NCBI GenBank assembly: GCA_018340375.1 | Contig: JAFFJZ010000001.1 | Span: 53,932,001-53,996,000 of the forward strand | DNA from: Gonatopus flavifemur | Lineage: Eukaryota > Arthropoda > Insecta > Hymenoptera > Dryinidae | Direction: 5' to 3' | Length of the DNA: 64,000 bases | In this document: positions 1 through 12,113 of the stretch, one piece after another | Position numbering within the stretch: the stretch's first letter is position 1 | How the letters are laid out: each line of letters opens with the position of its first letter | The notes under the pieces: generated by a model | Told to the model about the DNA's origin: nothing | The model's input: the letters and a program-made list of their open reading frames with translations, nothing else | Databases searched by the model: none | Position numbers and translations under genes: made by a program

Positions 1-386
1 CGATAAGAAAATATGACTAATATAAAGTGTTCCCGATATTGTTGAAAGAGTGAAGTGGATCTTTTGTACACTGAAAATCATTGGCAAATGAATGTTTTGC
101 TGCCAACAGCGACAATAGTTACAAAAAAACCTGACTCATCATTCGGACAATATCGGAAACATATTCTGAGTACGTTTGTAGTTCTGTCTATCAGTTTTGT
201 ATATTTCACTAAAGTTCATATACCTCAATTTTCTTGTAATCGTGATGACAATTCTTAACTGATATCTGTGATTATTATTATCATTTACCCAACGTGTACT
301 GATATATTTTAACAATGCTGTTTAATCCTGGTGAATTGAATGTATAATTTTTTTACAACGTTTTTTTTTTTATTTTTCGTCAATAG

Positions 387-1371
387 AAGTCCCTCATTGT
401 CAATTGCATTGAATTACTCCAAGCAATATTCGTCAGGAAGAAAACAGGTGAGAATTGAAATTTTTGAATGATTACTATATTTAATAATTAATTATGATCA
501 ACTATTGATTTGAATATTTTTAATGAAAACAAGTCAAATCATAAATCCGAATTTTGTAAGCTTCAGCAAGTATATACAGTTATACTCAGCAATATTCAGC
601 TGTTGGAGATGAAAAATCTTACAGTATATCCTTTGAAGAATGTTTGAGGAGTTGATTCAAAAAGATGAATAATTAATATCACTTGTCTGTTGATTTCATT
701 TATGAGAGATTTCCATAAATTTTCGTTCTGGAGCAGAATTCGATTAAATTAATCATTTCATGGCATCAGTCAGATCTTTTTGAAAATGATAAAACATGAT
801 GACAACCTTTCGGGACTGAAATCATTGATGAGAAACTTCAAAATCCCAACGTGTTAATTACTGATACAATCTAACTAATTTCATAACATTTTAAACGATG
901 GTCACAATTTATTTTCATTGGAAATTTATATATTTTACAGGAAATCATACGAAGGGGATGCATATTTTCTGACTGCAATGCGGAAGACGCGGTATCGAAA
1001 GGAAATCCTGAGCGAATAGTCTTTCGGTCATCGACCCAACGTGATGAAAGTAATTATCTAAGTTTCAAATAGTACAATTAATAAACGTCGTAAATTTTCG
1101 AACAATTCAATCAAGTAAATTAGAAATTCTAGAAATTCTCAAAAGATTCTTTTATCAAAATGTATTTTTTAAATTGTATCTTATTTGAAATTAATTTTAA
1201 TACTAAAATGATGATCATCATTTTTCGGGACTGAAAACATTGATGTCAAAACAATTCCCAACGTGTAACTAATTCTGATGATATCGAAAGCATTGCCCCT
1301 TCAAATTTGTCGAGGATGATTGAAATTTAATTGAACGTCTTTTTATTTCAGCCACGTGCGGTCAAAGATGA
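387..1371 (+). CDS. Possible 3' exons of an unrecognised plus-strand gene
   Basis: Three exon-like blocks have good splice signals: 387-447 (after a poly-T tract and AATAG, before GTGAGA), 941-1049 (after TATTTTACAG, donor GTAATT) and 1352-1371 (after TTTTATTTCAG), ending at TGA 1369-1371. The phases agree: 387-447 ends in phase 0, 941-1049 ends in phase 1, and the last block completes the codon. The product would be Ser-rich, then Arg and Cys containing, and would begin upstream of the window. A further spliced-looking block at 1352-1428 (donor GTAAAT) and one from 2660, with AATAAA near 2782, could be 3' untranslated exons. An alternative frame in 941-1049 also reads as protein, so the frame is uncertain. 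I do not recognise the product. Confidence 0.3.
807..866 (+). repeat. Intronic ~60-bp repeat, copy 1
   Basis: This block shares TTTCGGGACTGAAA, CATTGATG and CCCAACGTGT in the same order and spacing with 1221-1279. Both copies lie in putative introns of the 5' candidate gene. Its function is unknown. Confidence 0.6.
1221..1279 (+). repeat. Intronic ~60-bp repeat, copy 2
   Basis: Second copy of the block at 807-866, in the same orientation and about 410 bp downstream. Single CCCAACGTG words also occur near 289 and 1033. Confidence 0.6.
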
Positions 1372-1782
1372 TTTGGTAAAGGGTCAACGTCTACAAACCC
1401 AGACGTACAGAAGTGGATCCAGAGAATGGTAAATATTATTTGTAATACACAGATCACTTATATTAAAATTCAAATGAATATGATTTCGAAATAATACTTT
1501 TACATCAAAAGTTTACTACTACTGTCCCATACTAAACAAACTTGAAATGTGAGTTAATCATCTGCTGGAAATTGGTACAAGAAAGCGTTGGTGGAAATAG
1601 TGTATTAAATGTTGAAACTTTGTAGAAATGAGACAATCTCATGGCAGTTCTTTTTCCTGTTAGTGTCATTATAGAATGCTAATGAAGCAGAGCTTATGAT
1701 GGAGAAAAATAATTCTGTTAGTCTAATCACGACGACGGATTAGTCTGTTCCCATAGCATAAGAGGTCCCGTTATGCTAATCA

Positions 1783-1978
1783 ACATGTACTCATTATGAA
1801 TATTTTGATGAACAACTTAATGTTCAGAGAAAACTCATATCGAAATGTCATAATGAATTCTGCAGGCATTCGATACGTTTTCATTTTGAATTCATTATTG
1901 GTCGCATAACGAAGACTATTCAAGAGGTCTTTGGAAAGTGTTTATCAATTCAAATTGATTATTCGTGTTAGCTAGGTT
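1783..1978 (+). repeat. Dispersed ~195-bp repeat, copy 1
   Basis: The block contains ATTATGAATATTTTGA, CATAATGAATTCTGC, ATTCATTATTGGTCGCATAA and a match to TCTTTGG near its end. The same ordered blocks recur at about 19150-19364 in the same orientation. No coding potential is visible. It is probably a degraded non-autonomous element. Confidence 0.6.
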
Positions 1979-2799
1979 GCATGCCAAATTTTCATAGAAT
2001 GATGAGTTTCTAGAGGAATTCTCAATTATACTCAATATTACTGTTTATATTTGAAACTTCAATTGAAGTTTTGAAATTCATTTGAAAATGAAGATAGCAA
2101 CTTTGTGGAAGTGAAATTATGTAACGCAATTAATGCTATTTCATAAGTGCAAACTTAAGAATAAGGGTGGATATAAGTGACCTTTACCTTTCAACTTTCA
2201 TATTTGCTCTACTTTTTGTTTAAATTTCTCGTAATTCAAACCATCCAGGTGTTTTATTCTCGTCCATTGAATATGCAAAGTACAAACATTGAATACTGCA
2301 ATTTTATGTCATATAACCGAATAAAGGTTCATTACAACACCAACGATATACTCAATATAATATCAAAAAGAATAAATAATGTACTATTTTAATTTAATGT
2401 TTTCTTCATTCTGTGAAGGAAAGTATAATTATGTTACTAAACAGATCTACTCGAGTATCCTATGCTGCTCAAATTATGAAATGATAATCATTTTCAACGT
2501 AATCAATTCTTAAATGATGAAACATTGGCTAGAGTCCTGAATAAAAGATGACAACATTGTTCGTTTCTTATCTTCTGATAATATATCGATATAATTCAAT
2601 AGTCTCAACAATTTCCATTCATAAAACTTAACCAATATTGTCTTATTTTTGTTCACAGAATTTTTGTTCCTGCATACGAAGAGAAAAAAAGCAGGCTGGA
2701 ATCAAGATGAATATTCTGGCGAGAAATATTTATTTTACATTTATTGTACCTGGTTTTATTCATTAATGTTTTTATGAATTGAATAAATGTATTCACAAA

Positions 2800-3994
2800 C
2801 CAAATCGTATTGAGCCTAATTTCGAAAAAAAAATTTCATCCCATTCATTTACAATAACTCCATTTAACGAAAAGGAAATATTATATGGGTTCTACAATGT
2901 TTAAAAAATCTCAATTTGATTCATGGAGAACTATACTCGATCATATCAGATTGGAGAAGAACAAACATATGGCATTTAGAACAAATAATGAGAAGGGTGT
3001 ATCTGTATGTTAGGTAGATTTTGTGATATCAGAAAACATGTTTGGAAGAATTATGTTGTGTGTGGTTGGGGAGAAGAGAGCATTTTTGTCTTCGTATTGA
3101 TGCAAGATGGGTATTTATTTGACACAAATATATTCTCTCTCGGTATTTGAAATTGATGAGTCACGATAAAGTTTGTTTACCATAGAAATTAAAATTCAAC
3201 TACAATAACTAATTCTGCAATTCTTTTCAAAACTAGCAACACAGTTGTAAAAGTTGATGTGTTTCTACGTATAATGAAAATCTAGGAATTTCAGTAACCG
3301 GAAAATGCCGAGAATTTCATAAAGTCAAAATAAATGGAATAAGAACTTAGAAGGAATATTTTACTAACTAAATGATGAAATAATTGCCACATGTTGCAAG
3401 AATAAACAAGAATGGTATGCTCACATTTCACTTTGTACAGCGCAAGACCCCTGAAAAGCCATTACTGGCCCTTTGGACGCCTATAGTCATGTTTACTGGA
3501 TAGATACTGAATTTGAATAGTTGGTAGTATTATACTCAAAACATCTTAAATGAATTTTGTTCAGTTTATAGGTGGATAAGAAAGTCTAGAATTCAGTTAA
3601 TCTCAATCACATTATAAATACGATTGCTACACTTTCAATAATCACTGTGGGTGATTTAATAAACATTGTTTTTTTAACGGATAAAATGGTTCTTTGCAAT
3701 ATGATGTTTAGAGCGTTAGAGATGTTCTTCCGCGTACTTTTAGGAGATCCACAATACTCAATTCTTCAACATTATTTCACGATCGAAAATTTGAAAATTG
3801 AATATTGATAGGCACCTTGAAAATCGTACCTAAGTCTCGTCTACTTGTTTCTCAGTGCCAAACATGAACGGAATACTTCGCAGAATATTATGAAATTGAC
3901 TTCAAATTTTTCTAATGAAATGAGATGAAGTGACAGAGTTCAAAAGCGAATGAAAGATTATGAAAATTTGATAGAACTTGAACATTTACAATTA
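2800..3994. other. Intergenic, nothing recognised
   Basis: AT-rich sequence between the possible 3' end of the first gene and the CAGGG-ended element. I see no exon, RNA gene or clear repeat in it. Confidence 0.5.
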
Positions 3995-4322
3995 CAGGGT
4001 TCAGACAGAACTGGAATTCCGGGAAATTCGGGAAAACTCAGGGAAATAAAGATTGGACTCAAAGCACCGGGAATTCTCAGGGAAATTATCAAAAATTCCC
4101 AAAAACCTGGAAATTTTAGGGAATCACTAGAATTTTTTGAAAATTTGTTCATTTATTCTATTTTTCATTCTCTACATCATATTTTCTTAATTTTTAATCG
4201 TGGAATCTTAGAAATTATACACTGAGAAAAAAATGTTTAGGGACACATTCATGGTCCGACGATTTCTGGAAATTAGAATTTTACTCAGGGAAATTGATTG
4301 AACAAAACTTGTCTGAACCCTG
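3995..4322. mobile_element. Non-autonomous element with CAGGG terminal inverted repeats
   Basis: The ends are CAGGGTTCAGACA and TGTCTGAACCCTG, a perfect 13-bp inverted pair. AATTA stands directly outside both ends as a possible short target duplication. The interior has irregular repeats of the words GGGAATTC and AGGGAAATT. CAGGG-type ends resemble hAT-like MITEs, but a clean 8-bp duplication is not seen. The open frames across it on both strands follow from the repeat and are not genes. Confidence 0.6.
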
Positions 4323-4906
4323 AATTAACAGGCCGTTCATTAGTTCATTATTCGCCAATGGGGAAGCTACTAATTTTAAGGTAGTTTAGTGAAACATACT
4401 GAATTTCTAACGAACTTCGTTGCACACAATGTTCATAATAATTATATAGCGTCTAAGAAATTTCCAAATAGAATTTTTCAAACCCTTTATTGACAGCATT
4501 GAGATTTTTCAAATGATATTCCGCCTCTCGCGAAATAGCCACAACCACGCTATTCCGAAATCTCAGATTTATTCACGTTACAGAGTCTAACGATTGTCGA
4601 TGTTTGACATGCGCGAAATTCAGTAAACCCCAAATCGCGGGGAATTTTTGTATTTCATATATTGTATCATGATGTTCCCAAGAGTTTAAACGCGTCTTTG
4701 GATTTGTTCGAAATATTACTTCTAATGTCGAAAATATTAAATCTTGGTAACCATATCATGGCCAAAAATACTAAATCATATTTAATTGCTCACTTAAAAT
4801 ATTTTGAGTTCACAACCTAATATATTCACCCATAAAATTCATTCAAATTACATAGACTTTTGTTTTGTGAAAATTTTGTATCAAGATTGGACGTAATACT
4901 ACTACA

Positions 4907-7900
4907 ATGGCAACAATTTTGGCTGCGATCAAAGCTATAATAACGCGATTAGTTTTCGCGTCACATGGTTTTGTCGCTATATGGCAAGTGACAACGTTCA
5001 AAGGTGATCCTACGTATTGGTACTTGAATGCTCCCATTTTTCTATTGTTTTTCGAGGGTGTGTTTACTTTGACCATCAAGAAAAATCAAGAATGGAAGTG
5101 GTAAGTGATGGAAAAAGCTTTCATTTCATCTTTTGGTTCTTGGAAATTTACAAGAACAACACAATTATTTTCTGATACAACGCTGTACAGTGGTGTTCTT
5201 TTTACAAGGATAGAACTTGCTAATTATGTATATTAATATTGTTTTCTTTTGATTTTGATACAAGAGAAAGGTTTAATTTCTAATTCCTGAACATATATCA
5301 TTTATGTGTTGCTAAAGTTTAAATTGTTTATTGAAACCAATTGGTAACCGAATCGTGGAATACTTAGATGCTGAAAACCCAAAATCTTGCAGTACATTGA
5401 TTTACATACACTTTTTATAAAGAATATTTTATTTTACATTTGTTTATAATTTTTTAAAATTTGCATGCATGTTGATCATTCTTCAAAACCATTTTAGAAA
5501 ATTCATGGTGACACTTTTTGACGTCATAGTATCAAAAAGCATTGAATCATGCAGTCTAATGTTTTGATAAGATATTCACAACCTTTGTAATGAAATTTGT
5601 GTAGTCCTATTTGAAAAACTTCCGATCTTTTGCTGAATTATGTCACAGAGACATATAAACGAATTATATCGTAAGCTCAATGTTACAAGTCGTATATATT
5701 TATTGTCATTTAAAGATAAACTAATCAATCCGACAATTAATTGAGCCGTGTAGTATTTTTCGAAGTCGACAATTTAAACAGATCAATTTCCACGGCAAAT
5801 GTTATTTTTGAGAAGGAAATCAACTGTGCTACTTTATATAGCATTAACAAATAATTTACTAGAGGAATTTGTTATTTCACTAGATAAATTATATTAATAT
5901 ATCAATATTCTTGAATTTCTCTGTACAATATTTTTTGCATTTTTCTTCTTATGGATATTTTTCTATCAAAATAGATGGTTTTTGGAATTGAATTCTTCTG
6001 AGTCAACCGTAGTCCTATTATTCATTCAATTCCGATGTATTCAACGTATGGATCATGGAACTGATTGAAAAAAACTCTTCAGAAAATACAAGCAATGAAA
6101 TTCAAAGAACAGTTTCCAGAAAAATTTGTACCTTGAACAAAACTTTTTTTTCACTGTTGGAACATCATTCTCGAGTGAATGGACATACGGAAATTAGAAC
6201 ATTAGTCACTCGTCTGCCTCAAACTCATTGTAAAGAGTATCTTGAATGGAAAATCCAATTCATAATGGAAGCTGTCTGCTTGTAACCTGATTTTTGTAAT
6301 GCCCTATATCCATTGTCCATTTGAAGAGGAACAGTAGTTTATTCAAATAAACATCAATTTCTTCATTATAATTCGTAGAGTAGAAATAATAAGGATTGAA
6401 AATTACTTTGAAATGGTGATATATTCAATGAGCTTCAAATATTCTTCAATTTTTGAGCAATTTCTTTGACCCCCGCATATCCTTGTTGAAGAAACCTATA
6501 AACATGGCTATTAAATACTGCCAAATCTCTGAAAACATTGTACAATATTCTAGTTGAAACATTACGGAGACATTTAATGGTGAATGAGTATATTACTTAA
6601 AGCTTGAGTCCCAGTTGTAGTTGTATTTTTATATTGTTTTAGGTTCTGCCCATCAGTTTTTTTGTACCTGAGCAGTGTTATACCAGCGATTTGGCTCTTA
6701 GAATTGGATAAAATCGATAGAAGATTAAGAGTACGGACGGATTTTAGTGCTAATCTGTCAGATAATTTCGATCTCAGCAATTTGGCTGCTAAAGATCTGG
6801 AAAATTTGGAGAAAGCATTAGGTGTGAGTATAATTAGTGGAATTTAGAATATAGAATAATAAAAATGAATAGATCCCCATGAGAAATTTACATTCACTGC
6901 GACTGTAAAGATTTGTATCTGTTTATTATGCGCAATATCCCCATTATGAAATATTGAATTTCAAGCATTCGCTGTGGATCGGATACACGAATAAATATAT
7001 ATCGATATTTCATGTTTTTATGCGAGTTATTCATCTACAAATATTTATATTTTTATTTTTTGAACATCATGAACGAAAGCCTACAACAATTATATTTTTG
7101 CTTTTATTCAAAAGTGTTATAAAATCCTGGAAGAAAGATAGCACGAGAGTTCTGAAAGAGTTCTATACACACTGAACAAAATGTTGCGAAACTTTTTTGG
7201 CACGTCCCAGAGACTGCAATTGAAGTCCCATGTTTCGAAGTTTCGAATGAAATCTTTCAAAATAACATCTCTGAAACGTCGCAGGAATGTTTTGTGTTTC
7301 AAAAATGTTTCAGAGATGTTGTTTCATTCGTAACATTGCAATGGTATGGCATTGGCGGTATCCGGGACGTTCCAGAAATATCCTGAGGAGAACAACATGA
7401 CCGCCAAACGTTCAGTAAACATTCATCAAATGCGCGTGAAAGTTCCACGAACGGTTGGAGGTACTGGTTCTTTTGAGGATGCCCCTACATTTTGTGCAGT
7501 GGGATATGAATACATCCCTAGTAGCACAAGGATGTTAGGAATATCCTATAGATGTTCATAGAACATTCAAATATGCGAAAATATTCTATAGATGTTCATA
7601 GGACATTCGAAGCGTATTAATATATTCTGTGTGCATGTTCATAGAAGATTCCAAACATTCTTGTGCTACTTGGGATTGCATTTATTGAGAATTCTTTCAG
7701 AACTTTTGTGCTATCTGGGTTGCATCTCATAAAATTTCACTCGAAATTCTAGTTTATTCAAGTATATACACCCACAGAAAAGATTTCTTGAAATGAGAAA
7801 ATTTTTCTTGTCACTGGGACAACACTCATTTTTTTCTTGAGCCTAGAAAATTTTACTTGGATCAAGAAAATTTCTGTTGGAATCAAAACGAACTTTTCTT

Positions 7901-10900
7901 GATTCAAGTAAAATTTTCTAGGCTCAAGAGAAAAATGAGTTTTGTCCCAGCGACAAGAAAAATTTTCTCATTTCAAGAAATCCTTTCTGCGAGTGTATTG
8001 TTTCTAAACATATTCCAAAAAATACATCATTCACCCATTAACGCGGAATTGATGAATTATATTTCAACAGGTGAATATTCGATTACCGGATATTCAAATA
8101 TCTACTGAAATGTGGGTCACTTTAATTGAACAATTTCTCATGCTGATTTTGATAATCGGACGATGGATGTTGCCAAAGGGTGATTTGACACGCGACCAAT
8201 TAAGCCAACTTTTACTGGTTTACATTGGAACTGCTGCAGATATTATTGAATTTTTTGACTCTTTCAAAGAAGATAAAATAGCTCGAGAACCAATACTGGT
8301 CTATTTAACTCTGGGTATATGGTCTTGGTCTCTGATACAATTCACAGTTGTGTTAACGGCTACTAAATCGAGAAAATCACGATTATCGTCCGGAAGTACC
8401 ATGGAAAAAAAAGTACAGACGAAAACCAGTTGCTGTAGCATCGATGTTTGGGGAATTGCTCTAAACATGATATTACAAGTGAGATTCAAACCTTTATGTG
8501 CCTCTATTTATAACTTACAATTAAAAAACCAATGCTGTTCATGATCAGTTTTACTTTAAATTCTTACTAAACCCGAATATCTTGTTTTCGAAGCACAACT
8601 GATGCTTATATCCCGTACAGCACAACCACCGATTCTCCACCCAGGACTTCGGTGGACTGGAGGTGGAGAATCAGTGGACAAATGAGAGCCGTGGAAATAA
8701 GGGAGAAATAAGGGAGAGTCTCCGTTGAGGCAACGGAGAGGTGACGTGGATTTGTCCGCCCCCTTTATTTGCAATAAAATTTATGTTAGTGGATTCACTC
8801 ATTGAAATTTGGTTGTCCAAATCGACAGATATGAATTTTATTGAAAATAAAGGGGGCGGACAAATCCACGTCGCCTCTCCGTTGCCTCAACGGGGACTCT
8901 CCCTTATTTCTCCCTTATTTCCACGGCTCTCATTTCTCCACTGATTCTCCACCTCCAGTCCACCGAAGTCCTGGGTGGAGAATCGGTGGTTGTGCTGTAT
9001 GGGATTCTATAAACAAATTCCTTCAGGAAACCCAAAATAAACTGCGTAGTCTTATTGAAAAAGATCCCATATCCAGATAAATTCCACCATAGAATATCGT
9101 GATTTTTTTTTTTTTCATTTTATTTGTACACCTTGACATCCTTCTCACAGAGATATTTTTGAATTTGTAAAAAATTTCTTATTTCAATCATTTCCAGTCT
9201 TTACGTTCGATATAAAACTTTCTTTTACTACTATTTCAGGATGGACCATTCTTAGCCTTTCGACTTATACTAATATTACATTATGGCATAGTAAGTTATA
9301 CGAATATTTTCTTCACATGTAAAAATACTTTGGTGATAATATTACAATTCTATAGACTGCATGTAGTGCAAAGTGAAAATAAACAGAAACGCACAAAAAA
9401 GAAACAAGAAATGAGCAAGATACCAAATATCAGCATTATATCGCACGGATATATCTGTAAAGGTATTCCCAAAAAGTCGGCAATCAAACATTCACAGAGA
9501 AAAAGGCATCGAGAAAGAGATATCGAAGCTAATTTTTCCGAACTGAACGATTCCGACAGCGAAGAAACGGACAAATTCGAGTCATCTCCTAACGACAATG
9601 CGTATACGGAGAGGTAAATTTCAATTTTCAGTCACATTTGATCGTTTGAACTTGATCAGGACTTGATGAGGCCCTAATCAAACGCCGGGTTGACCCGATT
9701 AAATTTCTAGTCGGGTAATTTTCACAACGTCAATTTCATTTCTTTATCCTCCCCCTGCTTACAAAATCTTATTACCATGGATTGACGAAATTTAATTGGA
9801 ATAAATTCTTATTTAGTATATCAAACTAATTGAATTCTTATTTTCTTACGCGTACCACCAAAGTTGCTGTGCTACTGTTCCTTATATGTTGTTTTCTAAG
9901 TTTACGAGAATTTGCTGGGAATTTGTTACGTATGTGATTGAAAGTATAATGAGACCGAGCAACTTCCCAGCAAAATGACAACAACTGAAGCTAAAATTCT
10001 AGACTGACAGCATATTGTTGCGCATTTGGCGACGCAATTTCCCTGCAAATTGCTTTGAACTGTTGTTGTGTGTTTTCAACAATCTGATTGATATTTGCTT
10101 AGCTTTTTACTGTTAGGATATTTATTCCTATTATTGGGTTGTTGAACATTCTATTACTTTTCATTATTTTTCGGCTTTATTATTTAACAGTTATGTTGAC
10201 GTTACGTTACGTTTACGCTGGGTTGGTTTACATAGTTTTAATCAAATTTTTTAAGCAGGATCAACGACCACCTTGGTTCAAAAATCCGATTGAATTCCGA
10301 CGCAGAAACCCAATTCAAACTGAGAAAAAAACAAAAGAAATTAATGGGTTTGAATTGTGTTTCTGCATCGGAATCAATGGGAATCAATCAGTTCAATGGG
10401 ATTTTTTAATCAGGGTATGGAGAATCAAAAAAGACGGATGAAAGTTTGCTATGCGCTTTTTGAACAGCTGAGCAATTATTGAGAATTTTTTTATTTGCGG
10501 CAATAAAGTACACCTCTAGGATGAATTTTAGATCCAAAGGAATTTTTAAACATAAGAGAACGAGTGATATAAATTATTAACATTTCTGAAGTCATTTGCA
10601 GCATAAATCTAATATTCAAAGTTCAATCTTGGCAATATGTTTCACGATTGCATATTATACATTTTTATTTATCACTCAGTTGTTTGGAAAGTACACGGAA
10701 AGACCGGGTCTATTAATATCCGGAAAAATGACTGTCAATTTAGGGAAAAAGAGGATCGCTGAAAAATATTCGTAGTGAGTCTACTAAAAATTCGCAGTCG
10801 ATGTATTAACAATTGATAGTTTCACTGTGGAAAACACCAATGAAAGTATCAACTGTTAATATTCTGACTACGAATTTTTGGTAGACTCACTACGAATATT

Positions 10901-12113
10901 TTTCAGAGATCCTCTTTTTCCCTGAATTGACAGTCATTTTTCTAAATGTTGATAAATACTTTCTAAATATTCACTGTAAAAAATTTGCTGAAAATTCAGA
11001 CCGTTTCTGTAATTTTTCACAGCAACAGATTTGAATTATCAGAGAATTTATCAATATTGTTCTCAATTTTCAGAATAAATCTGAAGATTCAGAAAAACTT
11101 CCTGATAATTCAGACCTGTGGCTGTAAAAAATTACAAAAACAGTCTGAATTTTCAGAAAAGTTTTTACAGTGTTAATAGACCCGGTCTTTCCGTGTACGT
11201 AACAAAGTTTTGTTCATTTCTCTTGACGTTTAAGAGCCCTTGATTTGGAGTGATCAAAAAATCCAATTATATTGAAATAAGTAAAAAAGATATCATTAAG
11301 ATTCATTCACAGTCACAGACGTCCATAAAAATTTCTGTAACATGGCACGTGACAAAAAATGACATCGGATTTCCTAAGACAAATATTCAAATTTCATACA
11401 TTTTTCCAATTTGAAAAAGCATTCATTTCATAACATGGCAATACATTGTTTCATACAGTGAACCCTCTCAACAGTGCCGAATGGTGTCCCACTCGCTCTT
11501 CCATAAAAAAATACATCTAAGCGAGATAGGAAACCCTGCGGCACTATAGAAAAGGTTTACTGTATTTTTCATTTCGATACATTCAATTTTTGTCCACACG
11601 ATAGTACAAGATATGGGATAATTTGCAGGAAATTTCGCCAAGATACTGGATATTACACATCGAGTTCTCGCAATTCTTCAAAGTATGATAAAAAAGGATG
11701 CAAACGGGAACACGAGAAGAAGAACATCATTGCGGCGGAATCGAAACGCAAAGTTGTAAATAACAATAAGAAAAATAAAAGGAAAGTAGATGACGATGGA
11801 AGGATTTGCGAAAAAAACGAAAATCATAAATCCAAGAATGATTTGAAATCAAAAATGAAAAACGAATATCATGCGAAAAACTTCCGAACCCGAGCCGAAT
11901 GTGGATCAGAGAAAGGAAATAGATCTTCGACTGAAGAACAGGATAGTGTTACCGAAGACAACAGTCAATCTTTAGAAAAAGTTACGGATTCAGAATCTGA
12001 ACAGAAGAGGTAAATTCAAAATCTTTCCTTACACTTGAATATTTGAAGAATAATTGAATCATTTCAGTTCGCGAGAGATTGGTCATCGAAAACGACGACG
12101 TAACAAAGATTGA
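4907..12113 (+). CDS. TMEM26: TMEM26-like multipass membrane protein
   Basis: Six exons join in phase: 4907-5100, 6643-6823, 8071-8478, 9240-9613, 11629-12009 and 12068-12113, giving 527 aa. Several hydrophobic segments and family motifs match transmembrane protein 26: a start with LATR-like ITRLVFASHGFVAIWQVT, LSSVIPAIWLLEL (~70-82), IIGRWMLP then TRDQLSQLLL (165-174) and GTAADIIEF (178-186), and QDGPFLAFRLIL at the exon 3/4 join. The human protein has about 368 residues. The excess here is a tail from about residue 310 that is rich in Lys, Arg, Glu and Ser, coded mainly by the last two exons. The family lies in membranes and its molecular role is poorly defined. A poly(A) signal AATAAA lies at 12507-12512. 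Introns 2-4 carry inverted-repeat elements. The start is the first ATG of an open frame that aligns with the family start. Confidence 0.92.
7173..7345. repeat. Degraded inverted-repeat element in TMEM26 intron 2
   Basis: It begins with GAACAAAATGTTGCGAAAC and holds ACATCTCTGAAACGTCGCAGGAATG and a partly inverted AATGTTTCAGAGATGTT. It resembles the palindromic element at 53852-54096, which starts GGACAAAATGTTGCAAAACG. Confidence 0.5.
7516..7674. mobile_element. MITE with CCC...GGG ends, intron 2 of TMEM26
   Basis: The ends are CCCTAGTAGCACAAGGATG and ACATTCTTGTGCTACTTGGG, in inverted orientation, with AT just outside each. The interior repeats ATAGATGTTCATAG. A further end of the same type, TTTTGTGCTATCTGGG, follows at 7704-7719 and marks a second, partly overlapping copy. 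Confidence 0.65.
7767..7997. mobile_element. 231-bp palindromic MITE, intron 2 of TMEM26
   Basis: Nearly the whole element folds back: TACACCCACAGAAAAGATTT at the left pairs with the block ending TCCTTTCTGCGAGTGTA. The arms contain TTCTTGAAATGAGAAAATTT and GCCTAGAAAATTTTACTTG and their complements. It ends about 75 bp before exon 3. Confidence 0.8.
8612..9003. mobile_element. 392-bp long-hairpin MITE, intron 3 of TMEM26
   Basis: Two arms of about 160 bp are almost exact inverted copies and flank a loop of about 70 bp. The ends are CCCGTACAGCACAACCACCG and CGGTGGTTGTGCTGTATGGG, with AT outside both. The arms share GGGGGCGGACAAATCCACGT-type GC-rich sequence that is unlike the AT-rich surroundings. 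Short open frames on both strands (8556-9080) are mirror images of each other and are not genes. Confidence 0.85.
9890..10120. repeat. Dispersed repeat containing GCATTTGGCGACGCAA, copy 1
   Basis: In TMEM26 intron 4. It contains GAATTTGCTGGGAATTTGTTACGTATGTGATTGA-like sequence, then GCGCATTTGGCGACGCAATTT, a run with CTGTTGTTGTGTGTTTTCAA and TTTTTACTGTTAGGAT. Related blocks occur at about 45125-45270 and 51125-51310. Confidence 0.55.
10265..10427. repeat. Inverted repeat in TMEM26 intron 4
   Basis: AATCCGATTGAATTCCGACG followed by CAGAAACCCAATTCAAAC is mirrored by GGGTTTGAATTGTGTTTCTG then CATCGGAATCAATGGG. This makes a hairpin of about 130-160 bp. It is probably another decayed MITE. Confidence 0.6.
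10693..11196. mobile_element. Composite element: outer ACACGGAAAG ends, two inner palindromes
   Basis: The outer ends, ACACGGAAAGACCGGGTC and GACCCGGTCTTTCCGTGT, are a near-perfect inverted pair. Inside lie two separate palindromes: about 10721-10945 (arms with GACTGTCAATTTAGGGAAAA and TATTCGTAGTGAGTCTAC) and about 10973-11172 (ends CACTGTAAAAAATTTGCTG and CAGAAAAGTTTTTACAGTG). This suggests insertion of one element in another. It lies in TMEM26 intron 4. Confidence 0.7.
11456..11562. mobile_element. TA-flanked 107-bp pogo/Tc1-type MITE
   Basis: The ends CAGTGAACCCTCTC and AGAAAAGGTTTACTG are inverted (CAGTGAACC against GGTTTACTG). TA lies directly outside both ends, as expected for Tc1/mariner/pogo insertion. 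In TMEM26 intron 4. Confidence 0.55.

Noticed and set aside
8556..9080. Overlapping 67-79 aa frames that read almost the same on both strands
   Set aside because: They are the two arms of one hairpin element read in opposite directions, so they are not genes.
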